Origin: Anoplolepis gracilipes
Lineage: Eukaryota > Arthropoda > Insecta > Hymenoptera > Formicidae
Direction: 5' to 3'
DNA: 64,000 nt
Assembly (NCBI RefSeq): GCF_047496725.1
Contig: NC_132970.1
Location: forward strand, 20,300,001-20,364,000
Positions within the stretch are counted from its first letter, which is position 1; every line of letters starts with the position of its first letter. The translations under genes were made by a program, and so were the position numbers. Of the stretch, positions 37,039-53,660 are shown in pieces. The notes under the pieces are model-generated. The model saw only the letters and a list, made by a program, of their open reading frames with translations. It was not told where the DNA came from and searched no databases.

Positions 37039-40000
37039 AGATTGTTTGAATGAAACTACAAAATGTTTTTGCAAGGGCGTCAGTATCAAGCAGTCTTGTT
37101 CATAATAAGAAACGAAGCAGATGCGCCGAGATGTCATCGACAGCCGATAGGGTCGATTTAATTTCCGCGATTTATCGTTCGTTTGCACCAACGCTAAACA
37201 ACCTGTTCCATTTGTGGCTCTGCCGCGGCCCACGAGGCAATAATTCCGACACCACAAAGTAATACGTATTCCGCGAGGCGAGGTGTGCCCTGCGAAGCTC
37301 ATTCTTCTCTTCCTCTCATTTTAATGCTCCTCTCGCTTTCTCTCTCCTCCTCCACCAGAAGATTTTTCTTTTCTCTTCTTCTTTCTTCCTCGTAGAGTGT
37401 AATAGGCGTGCATATAATCTCGCGCCCCGACGACGTTTTCTAGTACGCCCACCCTAGGCGTCTCTCACGTCGGATCTCAAAGAACGCCGCCCGCCGTCGT
37501 CGCGACGCGAGAACGTACGTCATTCTCAATTACCATCACCGACAGAATTGTCGGGCTCTTCGTTGTCTTGTCAATGCTAGTTATATGCTCTATCCGCCGA
37601 GAACATTTCTTTTTGTGACTACGAGTGAGGGGATCCGTTTTATGATTGCGACTCGTAAAAAAACGCTAATAAAGTTTTATTTACTTGAAAGTTAAATCTT
37701 AATAAAATAGATTTCTTCAATATTTCTAAGTTTTTCTGGAGAAAAGGAAATTGAAATTCTGGAAATATATGATACTAATTTTACGGAGGCGAAAGCTAAT
37801 CTATAAAAGAATCAATTTTCATCCGAATAGAGACTGTAAATAAAAATTTTACGGATCTTGAGCCTTTTTAGATACTTTAGGCAGCGGAAAGAGAGATATA
37901 CATCGAAAGTAGAAACAAATGTTGCAAAACATAGTCGTCGTATTTGCCGGAAAGAGCATCCGACGTTTCGTAACGAGTCGACGCACATATTCCGTCACAT
38001 GTGGCTTTTTTCTACGCGGCACGTGCTCGATACCAGGGGGTCGTCCGTAGGGGTGTGGCGGTCAGGGGGTAGATAACCATCGGGAGTCATCTGGCTGAGA
38101 CAGGGTCGTATCATTAAAACGTTACATACGAGTCAGGCGGCGGAGCGGGGCCTGATTCACTCATTGAATTAATTGGACATGCAAGGGTTCATCCGGACGG
38201 AACCTACACACGACCAGGCGACGGATGGACGAGCGACGTTGGGCTTTTGATCGTGTTGCTCTCGTCGCGCGAATGCTCGTTATCGTTACGATAATGTTGC
38301 GCTTTGGCGTGTCGTGTTTTGCGATTTTTATGCGAGATCACGTCGCACGGAGAGCGTGTAAATAGCCGAACGAAAGTAACGTCCAATTGTCGATAGAAAA
38401 ATTGTTAACATTTTCTATAGAGGTAGATACTTGAAATAACTTGCGAATACTATGTTTAGACAATTTAATTTTAAATTTAATCTACCCATCGTAAAATAAT
38501 TTTGTTTACATCATATCAAACAATTGATATTAATTATTTAAAAATATGATCGTGTGATATAGAGAGAGGAATTATTATTTTATTGATTTTCTTGAAAATT
38601 GAGATATCTCGAATTACGCGAAATTTCATTTTGAAATGAATGTAAGCGATACAGGAATTTACGTTTGAAATCTGCTCATCAAACTATCAAGCAATAATGT
38701 TCATAGACCGGTGCAATCTCCACGAGTAACTAATTAATCGTCATCAGCAGATGACGCACCCACCAACCGAGACGATCGCAAGATTAGCCTCGTCGAATGA
38801 TAGTTACTTTAAGCTCGTGCTCCTCGTTCGGCCGGCTCGTTCTCATTAGTGACTCATCTGCCTCAGCATAGAAGCAAGTGACATCGAACATGACGACGAC
38901 CAAAAGCAGACACGCAGGCAGGTAGCTCTCTACCTGACGAATCGACGGAAGGAGTCACCCCCAGCGCTGGGGACCGCTTTTAAGGTGTCATCTGCCTTCA
39001 AGCAGTCAGGTGGACGATGGTGAGGAGATAGAGAGGGACTCGTCATGATTATGTCCAACGAGCTACTCTCGTCCGCTGGTAGTCATTGGTATAACGTGCA
39101 ACACGCATCCCATAATGACGCCAGAGGTGAAGGCGAAGGCGGAATTATGGTGGCTGGACCTCCCGCCGGGAAATGATCGAGCAGGTAGACCGCCTTCTCT
39201 TACCTGGTCAACGGGTCGCGCTGCTACATTGCGCTATTCCGTTAATCCAACGCGCGTTAGAGTGCCGCGTTTACGGTTTCGAAACTGCGAAAGGGAGATC
39301 CTGGATTGGAGAGTGCTGGGTGGTCGCTTGTCGAGCTATTCGAATTTATTAATTACTAGGATCGGCGCACGGAACAGGCTGATTTAAGATTCCGCAATAA
39401 CGCCCGGATATTACTCTCTTACGCGCGAATATAAATTAGGTCACGCAAATGATCTGTAATATGTAAAGTATTTACTGTTTAGTGGTAATACAAACCAACA
39501 GATCATAAATCTCGTTTCGAAGGGCATAACGTGTTTAATGGAAAGGAACTATTTCGTATATTGTACACAGTAACGTGTTTTCATTGCATTTAAATTACAT
39601 ATATCATTAAGTGTATCGAGTTAATTAATATGTTTGTTAATTTTTATTTTATTAGCAAAAAAGACGACTCTTTTGCAATTAAATTAATAGCGTCACGTAT
39701 TAACATAATAATTTTGCTGCTTTACATTATCGTTCTCAATCCATTTTACCTTGCTATGCTTTGAGAAAATCAGAAGCGGAGATTCAGCTAAAGAAATCTC
39801 ACATAGGTATGTGAGTTTGGCAACAGCGTTTAGGGAATGGGATTCGTTCTAGGATCTTCATTGTAAGTTCGTGGCCATTCTCTATGGCTCAACGCCTACA
39901 ATAATCTCGTTACGACCGGTATCTCGGGACTCGTTGGCCCCGGGGATTTGACAGGGATACAATGCAAGGTGCTTTGTCCGTACCTGTCGTGGACCGATGT

Positions 40001-41430
40001 CGATCGCAACGATCTCAAATCTCCAACTGTGGGATTTTTCTTATTTCCTCCGGCGCGAGAGCAGTTTTCCTTTCTCCCGTCGCAGCTCCCGTCGTCTCGT
40101 ATAGAGAGTTTGTTTGAAAATGTTTTGGCTCGTTGGGAAAATATGGAGATATTTCGGGGTTGCTCTAGAATTGTGTGAAACGCGCATTAGCCTTCGGCTA
40201 AGAGCCAACCATCTATTTTCTTTTTATTTGCCACGCTGTGAGAATTTGTAAGCCTTTCATTTCGCCGTTGGCCAATTTTGTAATGAAACACTTGATCACT
40301 GAAAAGAAAACTCTCGTCAAACAAGAAGTTTACGATTGATATTTCTAAATGCTCTTCGAAAGAATTAGTCATCGATCTTTAGAAAGATTTTCTTAAATAT
40401 TATGTTAATACAATAATAAAAAAATATATATGTTTATTTCAATTACCATTTTTTTCAGGTGTTTTTTCTAATTAATATTGTTTCTCCATATAAAAATATT
40501 TAAATACTTTAAAAAAATTTGTCATATTAAAGCATACGAAATAGATTTAATCAAAACATTGTTTGCCTTTGATAAATTAAACAAAATTTAACTTATTTGT
40601 TAATTTACTTAATATTGTATAAGTTTTAACAGAGCAAAGCATGGCTTTTATGAGTCAGGGACGATTCCTTTAAATTTGTTTAATGAGCTAATGTTTGCTA
40701 ATAATGAGATAATGTCTATCGGAGTTTTTTTCATACCCTAATAGTGCCGCCTGTTTTTTTTTTTTTTTTTTTACCAATGTGCTGTCGTCACAATGTCGTG
40801 TTGTCGCAACATGTGCGCACGACGCCAACTGACGCGAAAAACGTTCGTATGGTGCGGCATTGCTTCTAACGCGGTAATTGCCGGTCGATTAATTTGTGAA
40901 AAACAAGAAGCAGCCGGTGATGCCATATTGGGCATGAAATTGATTCTAATGAATCGAATCGAGGTCTTTCTCTTACCTACGGCACTCCGCGCGTGTCCCG
41001 GCCAATTGATTGATCAACCGGTTTTCTGTGGCTCGTTTAGACAATGAAAGAGGTTCTTTCAGCCGCTTAATGAAGACGTGTTGTTCGCAACCCGTCACGA
41101 AGTCGTTACGAAACCTTTTGCAGCAATGACAAGTAAAAAATAATGTCGCGAGACCATAGAGATCTTTATTTTCGCTCGGCGATAGATCGATTTTTTACCA
41201 ATCAAATTTTTGTATTACGTCAGCGTTTAGTTGCTAGTGAATTGTTTCTAGAATTATTTCTGTGCGTCTTAAAAGAGATGATCAAAATATTGAGTTATCT
41301 TTACACCGTATAATTAATGTAATAATAATATTATATTTTTTACTTTATATTACTGAATCATTTGTCTATCAAATATAATCGAATATGCTTTCGTCATTTC
41401 AGTCACAATGTGTCTTGATTCTTTGATGGT

Positions 41431-41462
41431 CCGATAAAACTGTCAATTGCAAGTTCTCGTTA
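41431..41462 (+). repeat. Short direct repeat C
   Basis: CCGATAAAAC-TGTCAATTGC-AAGTTCTCGTTA recurs at 41811-41842 with three mismatches in 32 bp. Confidence 0.65.
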
Positions 41463-41810
41463 GCCGAAACTCCCACAAATCAACCTAAAATGTCAATCAA
41501 CCCTTTACAAATATGCCACGTCCATATGTTCATTGAAACATATCTATTGCGGAACCAAAAAAAAAATCTTTCGAGAGTTCGACCCTTTATTTGCTGTGAA
41601 TGAGAGCTTTAAATAAGATATCTGATTACCAATTATTTCCAAAGATAATATAAAAAAGAATAGGTTCTTAATGAAATTTTAAATAATTCTTAACTTGTTG
41701 TATTTATCTCAAACAACAAACAAGTTTATGCATTTAATAATAATCTAACAAGGCACGTTGCCATCTATTCTCTAGTGACCAATTGCCACCACTTTGGCGA
41801 TCCGAAGAGC

Positions 41811-41842
41811 CCGATAAAACCGTCAATTGCAGGCTCTCGTTA
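41811..41842 (+). repeat. Short direct repeat D
   Basis: Partner of 41431-41462 at an offset of 380 bp, in a more GC-rich surrounding. Confidence 0.65.
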
Positions 41843-43135
41843 CGTGGAAATTCCCGGAGAAGCTTGCATGGGGAGCGGCGGCGCGAGAATCCCCAAGTTA
41901 ATATCTCTAACCCCCATGATTGCAGTCAATTGAAGCGGCCGACCTTATCAGATCTTAGGCGCGTGCCCATATGCTGTCTCCCACCACATGGCACACCTCG
42001 TCGCGATACCCGTGGCAAGTCGTCGCGCGGGGGATCCCCCCCTCGAGCCTTGGCCTCTGCGACCAGTGGTCAACGGTACGGTACACCCACGGTATCACGG
42101 CCGATCTACAAATATATTACGTGCATTATGCGTGTGCGCCTCTCTCTATTTATACGTTTCGCGCGCATGTTGACCGGTAGAAAACGTGGTAGTCGCGTAT
42201 AGTGAGCGAGCATATGTCGTGCGGCACGATAGCCACTATGGAAATTCTCTAGCGATCCCCCCCCCTTCCCCTGCCCAACACGCATACGCTGGTCCATTCG
42301 CCCCCCCCCTCCCTCCCCCTGTCGCCGAGGCCCGAGAGATCCGTCGGATGCGCGTCGACGTATGTATTGCAATAACTTTCGCAGGTACACACGGGAAACG
42401 AACCGAGCTGCATCTTGGAAGAAGTCATTAATTATTTATTAAAAGAACCCGTAAGCACACCGGATTATTAAACCTGACTTTATGACGCCGTGCGCGGCCT
42501 CGACGATACTTTCGCTTTCGCGACACGAGGAAATTATTGGATTACCTGTGTGCTAACTTAACAGCCCGATCACCGCGCAGGACGTCGCACTTGCTCGCCT
42601 TGTTTAGCTCGATTTTGTCTTGTTTCCATTTGACTTAATTCCTTGTAGCGAAGCGTGTTGCGATCAATCGATCGTGCAACGGCAAAATTACGATCGTTGG
42701 AACTAGAAACATCATTACTATATAACTATTGATAAAATATCCTAAAGATATCTTTGGGCAATATTTATTATTTCTTAAATTTTATAACCAAATATATTTT
42801 TCATAATTATTATTTAAAAAGATACCTAACAAGGTATTTCAGTACAACATTCAATGATATCTCGTTTTACACACGGAATATAACGCATCTCTTGACAAAA
42901 AGAATATATCGGCGCGAACGAACCTGACAGTACAACGACACGGTGCGCGAAGAACATTCGTAGCCATTGTGGAATTTACGGAAGAAGGGTAGTGTGTGGT
43001 CAGAACGTAGTTGGCTAGTTGCGTTAGAAGATACGCAGAAGTGAGATTCTGCAGAGGACATATCAAGGGACATCGACGGCCACGAAACATGTGCCTGATA
43101 CTACCTAAACGCGCTCCATGAAGTTGCACAGAGGG

Positions 43136-43142
<7 letters not shown>

Positions 43143-43163
<21 letters not shown>
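43143..43163. repeat. (AG)n microsatellite
   Basis: Pure AG tract of about 21 bp in a purine-rich strand. Confidence 0.92.
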
Positions 43164-43166
<3 letters not shown>

Positions 43167-46125
43167 GAAAGGAGAAGGAAGGGGACGAAGGTAGCCACCA
43201 CGAAGAATTCCGCGGCTCCCACGTGAAGCTATCAAATGTCTGACGAATGAGCAGGAATGCCGTGCTATCAAAAGATCTGGCATCCCCTCTGTCCTCGTCC
43301 GTTTTCTCTTCGTAAATACGCACGCGCAAGGAAAAAGAAGGAGACGAGGATAGCACGAAGGGGATGTCTTAAGACAGGTAGCGAACACAAAGGGAACCGG
43401 ACACTCGCCTACGCGTCTGGCTATTTTATTCCTCTCGGTTGGTATACCTAAAGCACGAATCCAGCGCGCCTCGAGAGGGTAGCCTCCTTTACAGGTGCAC
43501 CCGACGCAGCCCGCTAAATCTCCTCTAATTATATGCCGCGTTCTGCCGGATTCTATTTACCCGCACCGATCTCAGATAACCGGCAACGAGATGCGGCGAG
43601 AAAACGATATGTAGAACGCGGATGATGTAAGCCTGGATGAGCACATTACGGACATAAGGTGCATCGAGAGATCCGCGAAGCGCAGGTAGCTCGTCTCTCG
43701 AATCTTCATGGGACGATTCCGAACGCCGAAGAATGCACTTAACGCCCGTTGCGTTTTACTAAAAGACTCAATCGCACGATATTTATCGTTATTACTTGCA
43801 AACTGCGCTTGATCGGTCGCTCCGCCGCGATGCACTTGCGGTAAATGTTTTTCCACTTACAAAAAATTACGTAGGTTACGATTATGGTTATTTATATGCA
43901 GGATAGACACAGATAACATATAAAATATGATGAAACGTATAATAAAGACGTATAATTGCTAAGTGAAAAAATTAGTCATGATTTACTGCAAATAATTTCG
44001 CCTTTTTTTAAATACTTATAACATGTGGTATAAAATAATATCCAAAATCTAGATGAAAAAAAAGAGGAAATTTTCTTTCTTTCTCTTTCTCTCTGTCTGA
44101 ATATTTCTATAAAAATCTTGTATAAAGGAATATTTTTTTCAATTATTTTTTGTATGAGAAAGAGAGCATATGTGCGATTCTAATAATAAGAACACTTTGG
44201 AGAATGAAACATTCAGACATGAATAAACGAAAGCCAACGATCTCAAGCTCCTCTCGAATGGGGCAAAGGTTTCTCTTTCTCCTTTAAAATTCTTCGCTAT
44301 GCGCGAGATCTACCTGCGCCCATAGATACCTCGAACCATTGCTTGAAAGAACCACTCGCACACACATCGGCGATCAGAGGACCTTACAACCAGCATAAAA
44401 CGACGAGCTTAGGACCAGGCGGGATGTTATTGCGCAACGCTTACGGTCGCGCCGTATCATCCCGCAACCTCCCACAGGATAAACAATGCACGTAAGAATC
44501 CTCTCGTACGCTCGAACAGGATATGGAATCTGAGAAGTCGACCGGACACTTGCGGGAGGGGGGGGGGATTAGTAGTGATGGGCTCGATCCAATTATATTA
44601 TATCTTTTGGTTTTTCAATCAATTTCAAATAATACCGCGATGTTTAATGAGTGTATTAAAATATTTTTAATTTTAAAATTTTTTAAAGATATTTTTAAGA
44701 GTATTTAATAAATGCATTTTATAGTACAATTTTCCAAAACATACACTCGATCGAAGATAAATCTGCAATAAACAAAATGAAGTAAAAATTAAATTAAATT
44801 TAGACTCCGTTATATGTTTCAGCAACCATGATGCTGAGAACAAATTACGTGTTCTAGATTTCTAGCTACATGCTTGTCGAAATAATAGTCTCGACGATGT
44901 TAAAATGATCGACAGAGATGACGCTTGATCCCATCACTATGGATGAGTACTCCGACTCATAACGCTAGCGCTATCTTTGCTCTCGCGCGGCGCAGCGAGA
45001 TCCCGGATAAGATACACGGTGGGTGGCCTATTCGGCTAGTAAGTAAACGCCGAAACGGACACGTAATCGTGCTGCCGCGAGAAGTGTGCTTATCACCTTT
45101 TCTTTCGTTTAAGTGTCTCAACGATGCCGCGGCGTCGACTTAAGTCGCAGTCGGCTCGTTTCAAGCAAATTTGCTGCAAGTGATTGTTAAATGCCGTTGC
45201 TTAAATTATTATTGGCGGATTATAGCTCGACAATTTGTGGCGGGATTATGCGCTCGTTTTGAGAATTTCGATCGCCTGGTGCCGCCGGGCGTGAATTGTT
45301 AAATGATTTTCGTGCTGGCGAATTCAGACTCTCGCGTTGCGCAACGCTTGCCTCGAGTCAAGCCGATGACTCGAATAGATTCAAAGGGTAGACAGAGCCG
45401 AGATATATGTTGTTAACTTATCTCCGAGTCCCATTAGACTATAGGAGATAAATCTGCGTAGATCGCAGGAAATCGTAATAGTTTTTGCAACACCGTAGCA
45501 ATTTACAGCGATGAAGGAGCGATGTAATTAATTAACTCGGATTAAGTATCTCCATAACTTCTGCCAGCGGTACTACCGCGGATAATTGCGGTCATTTGCC
45601 GTGAGAAACGGTTGATAAGCGCGCGCGTCGATCAACCGGTCGCCCTGTAAACGTCTCTAATCCGCGTGGGGTTCACTGCGCCAGACGATTTAACGACAAA
45701 AGATGCAAAACAGATGTTTTTTTTTTTTTTTCCAAACGACGACTATCGTCGAGATTCGTAATGTCATCTACTTATTGCGTCGATGATTTAAAAGCCGTGC
45801 ACTCGAAGAAATTCGTAATTTCGTTCACGCGATGGTGCGACTGACGTGGAGGATGAGTTAACACCGGCGAGGCGAGAGAACGAGGCGTTTCCATTCGGTG
45901 GGAATTAAAATATTTCGCCGCGCCGACAGTAGGGTTATCTTCCAGGTCTCGCCGCACGTTTGCTCACGCCGATGGCTAATGGAACGAACAGGGGAGGGGG
46001 GGGTAACGGGGGCCGCGAACGAGGTGGTTTCTTCAGGGACGTGCGCCGGTGGTCCGCGGCCGCGAAAAGGAGAGGGAGATCTCTATCGCACCTGTAGCGC
46101 CTTGCACGAAGTGTGCTTGTCTGAC

Positions 46126-46180
46126 TGCCTGCCTGCCTGCCTGCTTACCTACCTACCTACCTATCTACCTATCTCCTGCC
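46126..46180. repeat. Tetranucleotide repeat, GCCT to ACCT
   Basis: Five GCCT-like units followed by ACCT and ATCT units. It is the second tetranucleotide tract of similar type, after 32371-32417. Confidence 0.9.
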
Positions 46181-47479
46181 TACCTCGTAAAAATTAATAA
46201 TTACGATGAAACTTACGAGGCGGCCGAACGCCCCGGCGATGATCCGCTCGACTACGTGGAAACTGGAATAAAGGCGAGGGGATACGAGAGCGAGCTTTAT
46301 ATTAACCGTAGTATATCCCGCCCGTAAAACACTCTCGGCGGCACAATCACGCTGCCATTGGCGGGCCCGGTTTTTCCCGACGATGTGTGTGAATATGTAC
46401 AAATCGCGCCTCCGTCCCTCGGCGCGACGGATTATTCGCTTCGCGAATATAATCATCGACGCGCGTGAATCTCGAATCGATTTCTAGCCCATGACGACAC
46501 GGATTCTTCGAGCTCTTTGTTATCGATCCAGTATCCATCCATTTTCGAATCGCGATAAGGGCATCGAGTGCGAGATAAAGGAATCCGGAATGTTTACCTA
46601 GCCATGAAAACGCGTCGCTTGCGCATTAAAATTGATTTCCAGTGATTGAGTGACACATTCTTGTTGTATCAGCTGGCTGCTATACTATATTATTTTAAAA
46701 TTATCTGGTATCATGAATACAAAAATATTGATCTTTGGTTAAACATATTCATTTTATATAGTAAAATTAATAGAGTATTTTTCTTATTAATTTTGAATAT
46801 TATTAAATTAGAAATTAGTAACACAACAGAATATTTGATTTTTAATTTCAAGTGATAAACAATCTACCTACGTAAATAAAGAATTTGTAGAAAGCAGCCA
46901 TCACGACTTTTCTTCGGAAAAAAGAACGTTTTCTGGAATATATATCTCGTGCACTACACGTCTTCGTCTTTCTTGTAGAGTTATAATTAAACGCCCCGCA
47001 TTCTCTTCAATATAGATTGCCTGACAAGTTTCCCCCAAGGTGTTTGAAAGCCATGATAATCCTCCCGGAAAACGCACCATGTGGGCCACGCTCACCACGC
47101 GGGCTATTCATTACACGCGCTCTGGCACACCCACCGGCCCGGCAGGCGTAAATTAATGGCTAATTTTTCGGTAAACCGTGAAACGCGGACCACGCGCCTC
47201 TCGCTGCCACCTTATGGAACATGCACCGTACGCGCGGCGGAACTTCTATCCCCGACAGACGGTCCACGCGCCGAAACGCTGAACGTAGAACCAATGCATT
47301 AGCACCGTGTCCGACATTAGGCGACGAGTTCTTCCTCGACGCAAAGTTGCCTCCCTGGCTACTTTGATGTAATCGCGCGTATACATACACACGCAATATA
47401 TGGACTCTAACAAGATTCGCTATTTTTCATTTCTATATAAAAGCAAACAATATATACATTATTCCTCAAAGAAAAAAAA

Positions 47480-48022
47480 TATACGTGCGTATTTCATATT
47501 TAATAAAATAATTAGATGATTAAATTGTTAACAAAAGTTACATTGAATGTTTTGTTATGTTTCTAGATAATCATTTAGACGAAGCAATTATCTTATCTTT
47601 ATCTAGGTAAAAATGAAATGTACAAGGAAAAATCTTACAAGGAAAAATGCGATGGAAAAATTATATATCTTAAATTATTTAAGATAATGGCTGCATTAGC
47701 ATAACTCAGCTCTTACATAAGCGCTTTATAATTCCTTAATATTTTTGATTCTTATCATTTAGTTCTATTAAAGTACTAATAACAAAATCTAATCACATTA
47801 AAGAATCATTAAGCATTTATTAACTATTAAATTCTGTTGTATTATAATAATATATAACAACTATAACGTTTGCATTTTCTTATTTTTTAAAAATAATGTT
47901 ATCTTAAAATCATCCGGATAAAATGTTTTATAATTTCACCTATTATCTAGGTAAACTTGAAATAAATCATCTTTATCTCATTTAAGATACAATTTATATG
48001 TCTTATCTTTATCTAGATGAGT
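47480..48022. repeat. AT-rich stretch with TTATCTTTATCTAG motifs
   Basis: Copies of TTATCTTTATCTAG lie at both ends (near 47594 and 48003), with relatives near 47950-47990. The interior is AT-rich and non-coding, in a GC-richer neighbourhood. This suggests an old non-autonomous element, but I could not define termini. Confidence 0.35.
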
Positions 48023-49115
48023 TCAACGTTATATCTACGTAAAACGCTGCATTTCGGTAATATTAACATTGCTGAGTTCCAAGAAAATTTGGAGATGAGA
48101 AGAAATCACGTAAACATTCACCTGTACGAAAGGACCGGATGTCCCATTGTCCAATTTTGTGGGCGGCACCATTCTCGATTGATCGTAGTTCGACGAGACT
48201 TTAAATGGAGTTTAGTTGCGCTTTAGGCATAGGCAAGATCGACGACTCATTGTCGAATCTCGTGAATCCGCGATCGAAAAATAGGATTTCCTGTGAAATT
48301 TCTGTCGTACAAACATCGCTGGCAGCTAGCATTTATTTCTATCCATGGCACGACGAAAAATTCGATCTCTTGTACACAGGAAAACAGTTCTTTCTTCGAA
48401 TATATATTTTAGAGAGAGCGAGACTCCGATATAGCAAATCTCCTTTCAGTTGACACTTTGGAATTTGGCATTCATCGCCCTACTTTAAGCAAAATTCCGC
48501 AGTCTATCAGGAAATTTAAATTCAAGTATTTTAGGAATTAGAAAAAGAAATACATTTTATTAAAATATTAAATATAAGAATTCTTCGTTTCTCTCGTTTT
48601 CGAGGATGAAAGAGAAATTTTCCAATTGCAAAAATACATTAAATAAATTATATTTTCTCCTCGATATTTGATTTGATTATTATTATCGTGCCACGCGACA
48701 CTTCTAAGCGAATCGAAGATACAAATACCGACATAGGAATGGCCACGAGTAATGATCGCGATATAATTGAATTAACGGAACGCGATCGCTCGATCGATGC
48801 GATCGTTCATGCAAGTCGCCTTTGGCTGCATTTGAAGGCTGCAGTTTGATCTTGGCGAGCCGTACACGACGCGTGGAAGCGGCAACGAGCGAGTAAGGCC
48901 GAGGCCACGGTGCCTTGTCACGAAAGGCGCAACGAACGCGCGAGAGTGTTAAACCGAGTTTTCACGCTAGTTGATAGGCAGATCGCTCTAGGATAGTGCG
49001 TCAGCGCGTGGGCGTCGGGAATGGTAAAGATACCGGTTTACGATGCCACTAAAGTTACATTCGGCGCGTAATCTATAACTTTTTTCTTCTCTTCCGACAT
49101 GCCTTCGCGTGTATG

Positions 49116-52989
<3,874 letters not shown>

Positions 52990-53660
52990 AAAAAGAGGAA
53001 CAATAATTGATATCATTGACCGAATCTTTTTCCTATCCCATCCATCTTTTCACAAAGAAAATATAACGTCATAAATATTCTCTTGAATAATAACTACACA
53101 TTAGAATTTATCTTTAATACTTTTCATGACGAACTTAAAGCTCTAATTACCAATAATCAATTTTTTGCTAGAAAATTTAATAAAACCGACAAAAATAGCA
53201 CTTCTTATTTTACAATTCCAGAATTGTACATTTCTAGAATTGTCGAACAATTTAAGAACGTTGTCAGGAATGCTAAAGTCACATTGTCATATTATAGCAT
53301 AAATAAATTAAATAATTTTATCAAGGTACACAAAGATCCTGTACATTCATCCTTACAATCGGATTTAGTCTACAAAATTAATTGTAAAACTGCACAGCTT
53401 CATACGTGGGGTAAACTAGTAGGAAATTGAAAACAAGAATGTCGGAACACACACACTCACACACATAAATCTAACATATTGAAAAATAATAATAATTCTA
53501 TCATTACCACTCTTACTAGATTAGATAATCATGATTTTGACTGAAAAGGAGTTAAAATTTTGGACAAAGAGAGGTTTTACAATAAATGATTGACCTCAGA
53601 AATGATATTCATTAAAAGATAAACAGTTTAAATTTGCAAACAGACACAGAATGTTTAAAC
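52990..53660 (+). pseudogene. Penelope-like retroelement fragment (end of RT region plus GIY-YIG region), broken
   Basis: Three reading frames together resemble the 3' part of Penelope-like elements. KRGTIIDIIDRIFFLSHPSF is in one frame at 52991-53050. After a frameshift, an intact stretch runs 53062-53430 with LEFIFNTFHDELK, VTLSYYSINKLNNFIKVHKD and LVYKINCK. After another frameshift come SYVG and RKLKTRMSEH of the GIY-YIG endonuclease region, then NHDFD and ILDKERF with stop codons. It is not functional as read. The AT-rich composition contrasts with the neighbouring GC-rich DNA, and no 5' reverse-transcriptase core is visible. Confidence 0.8.
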
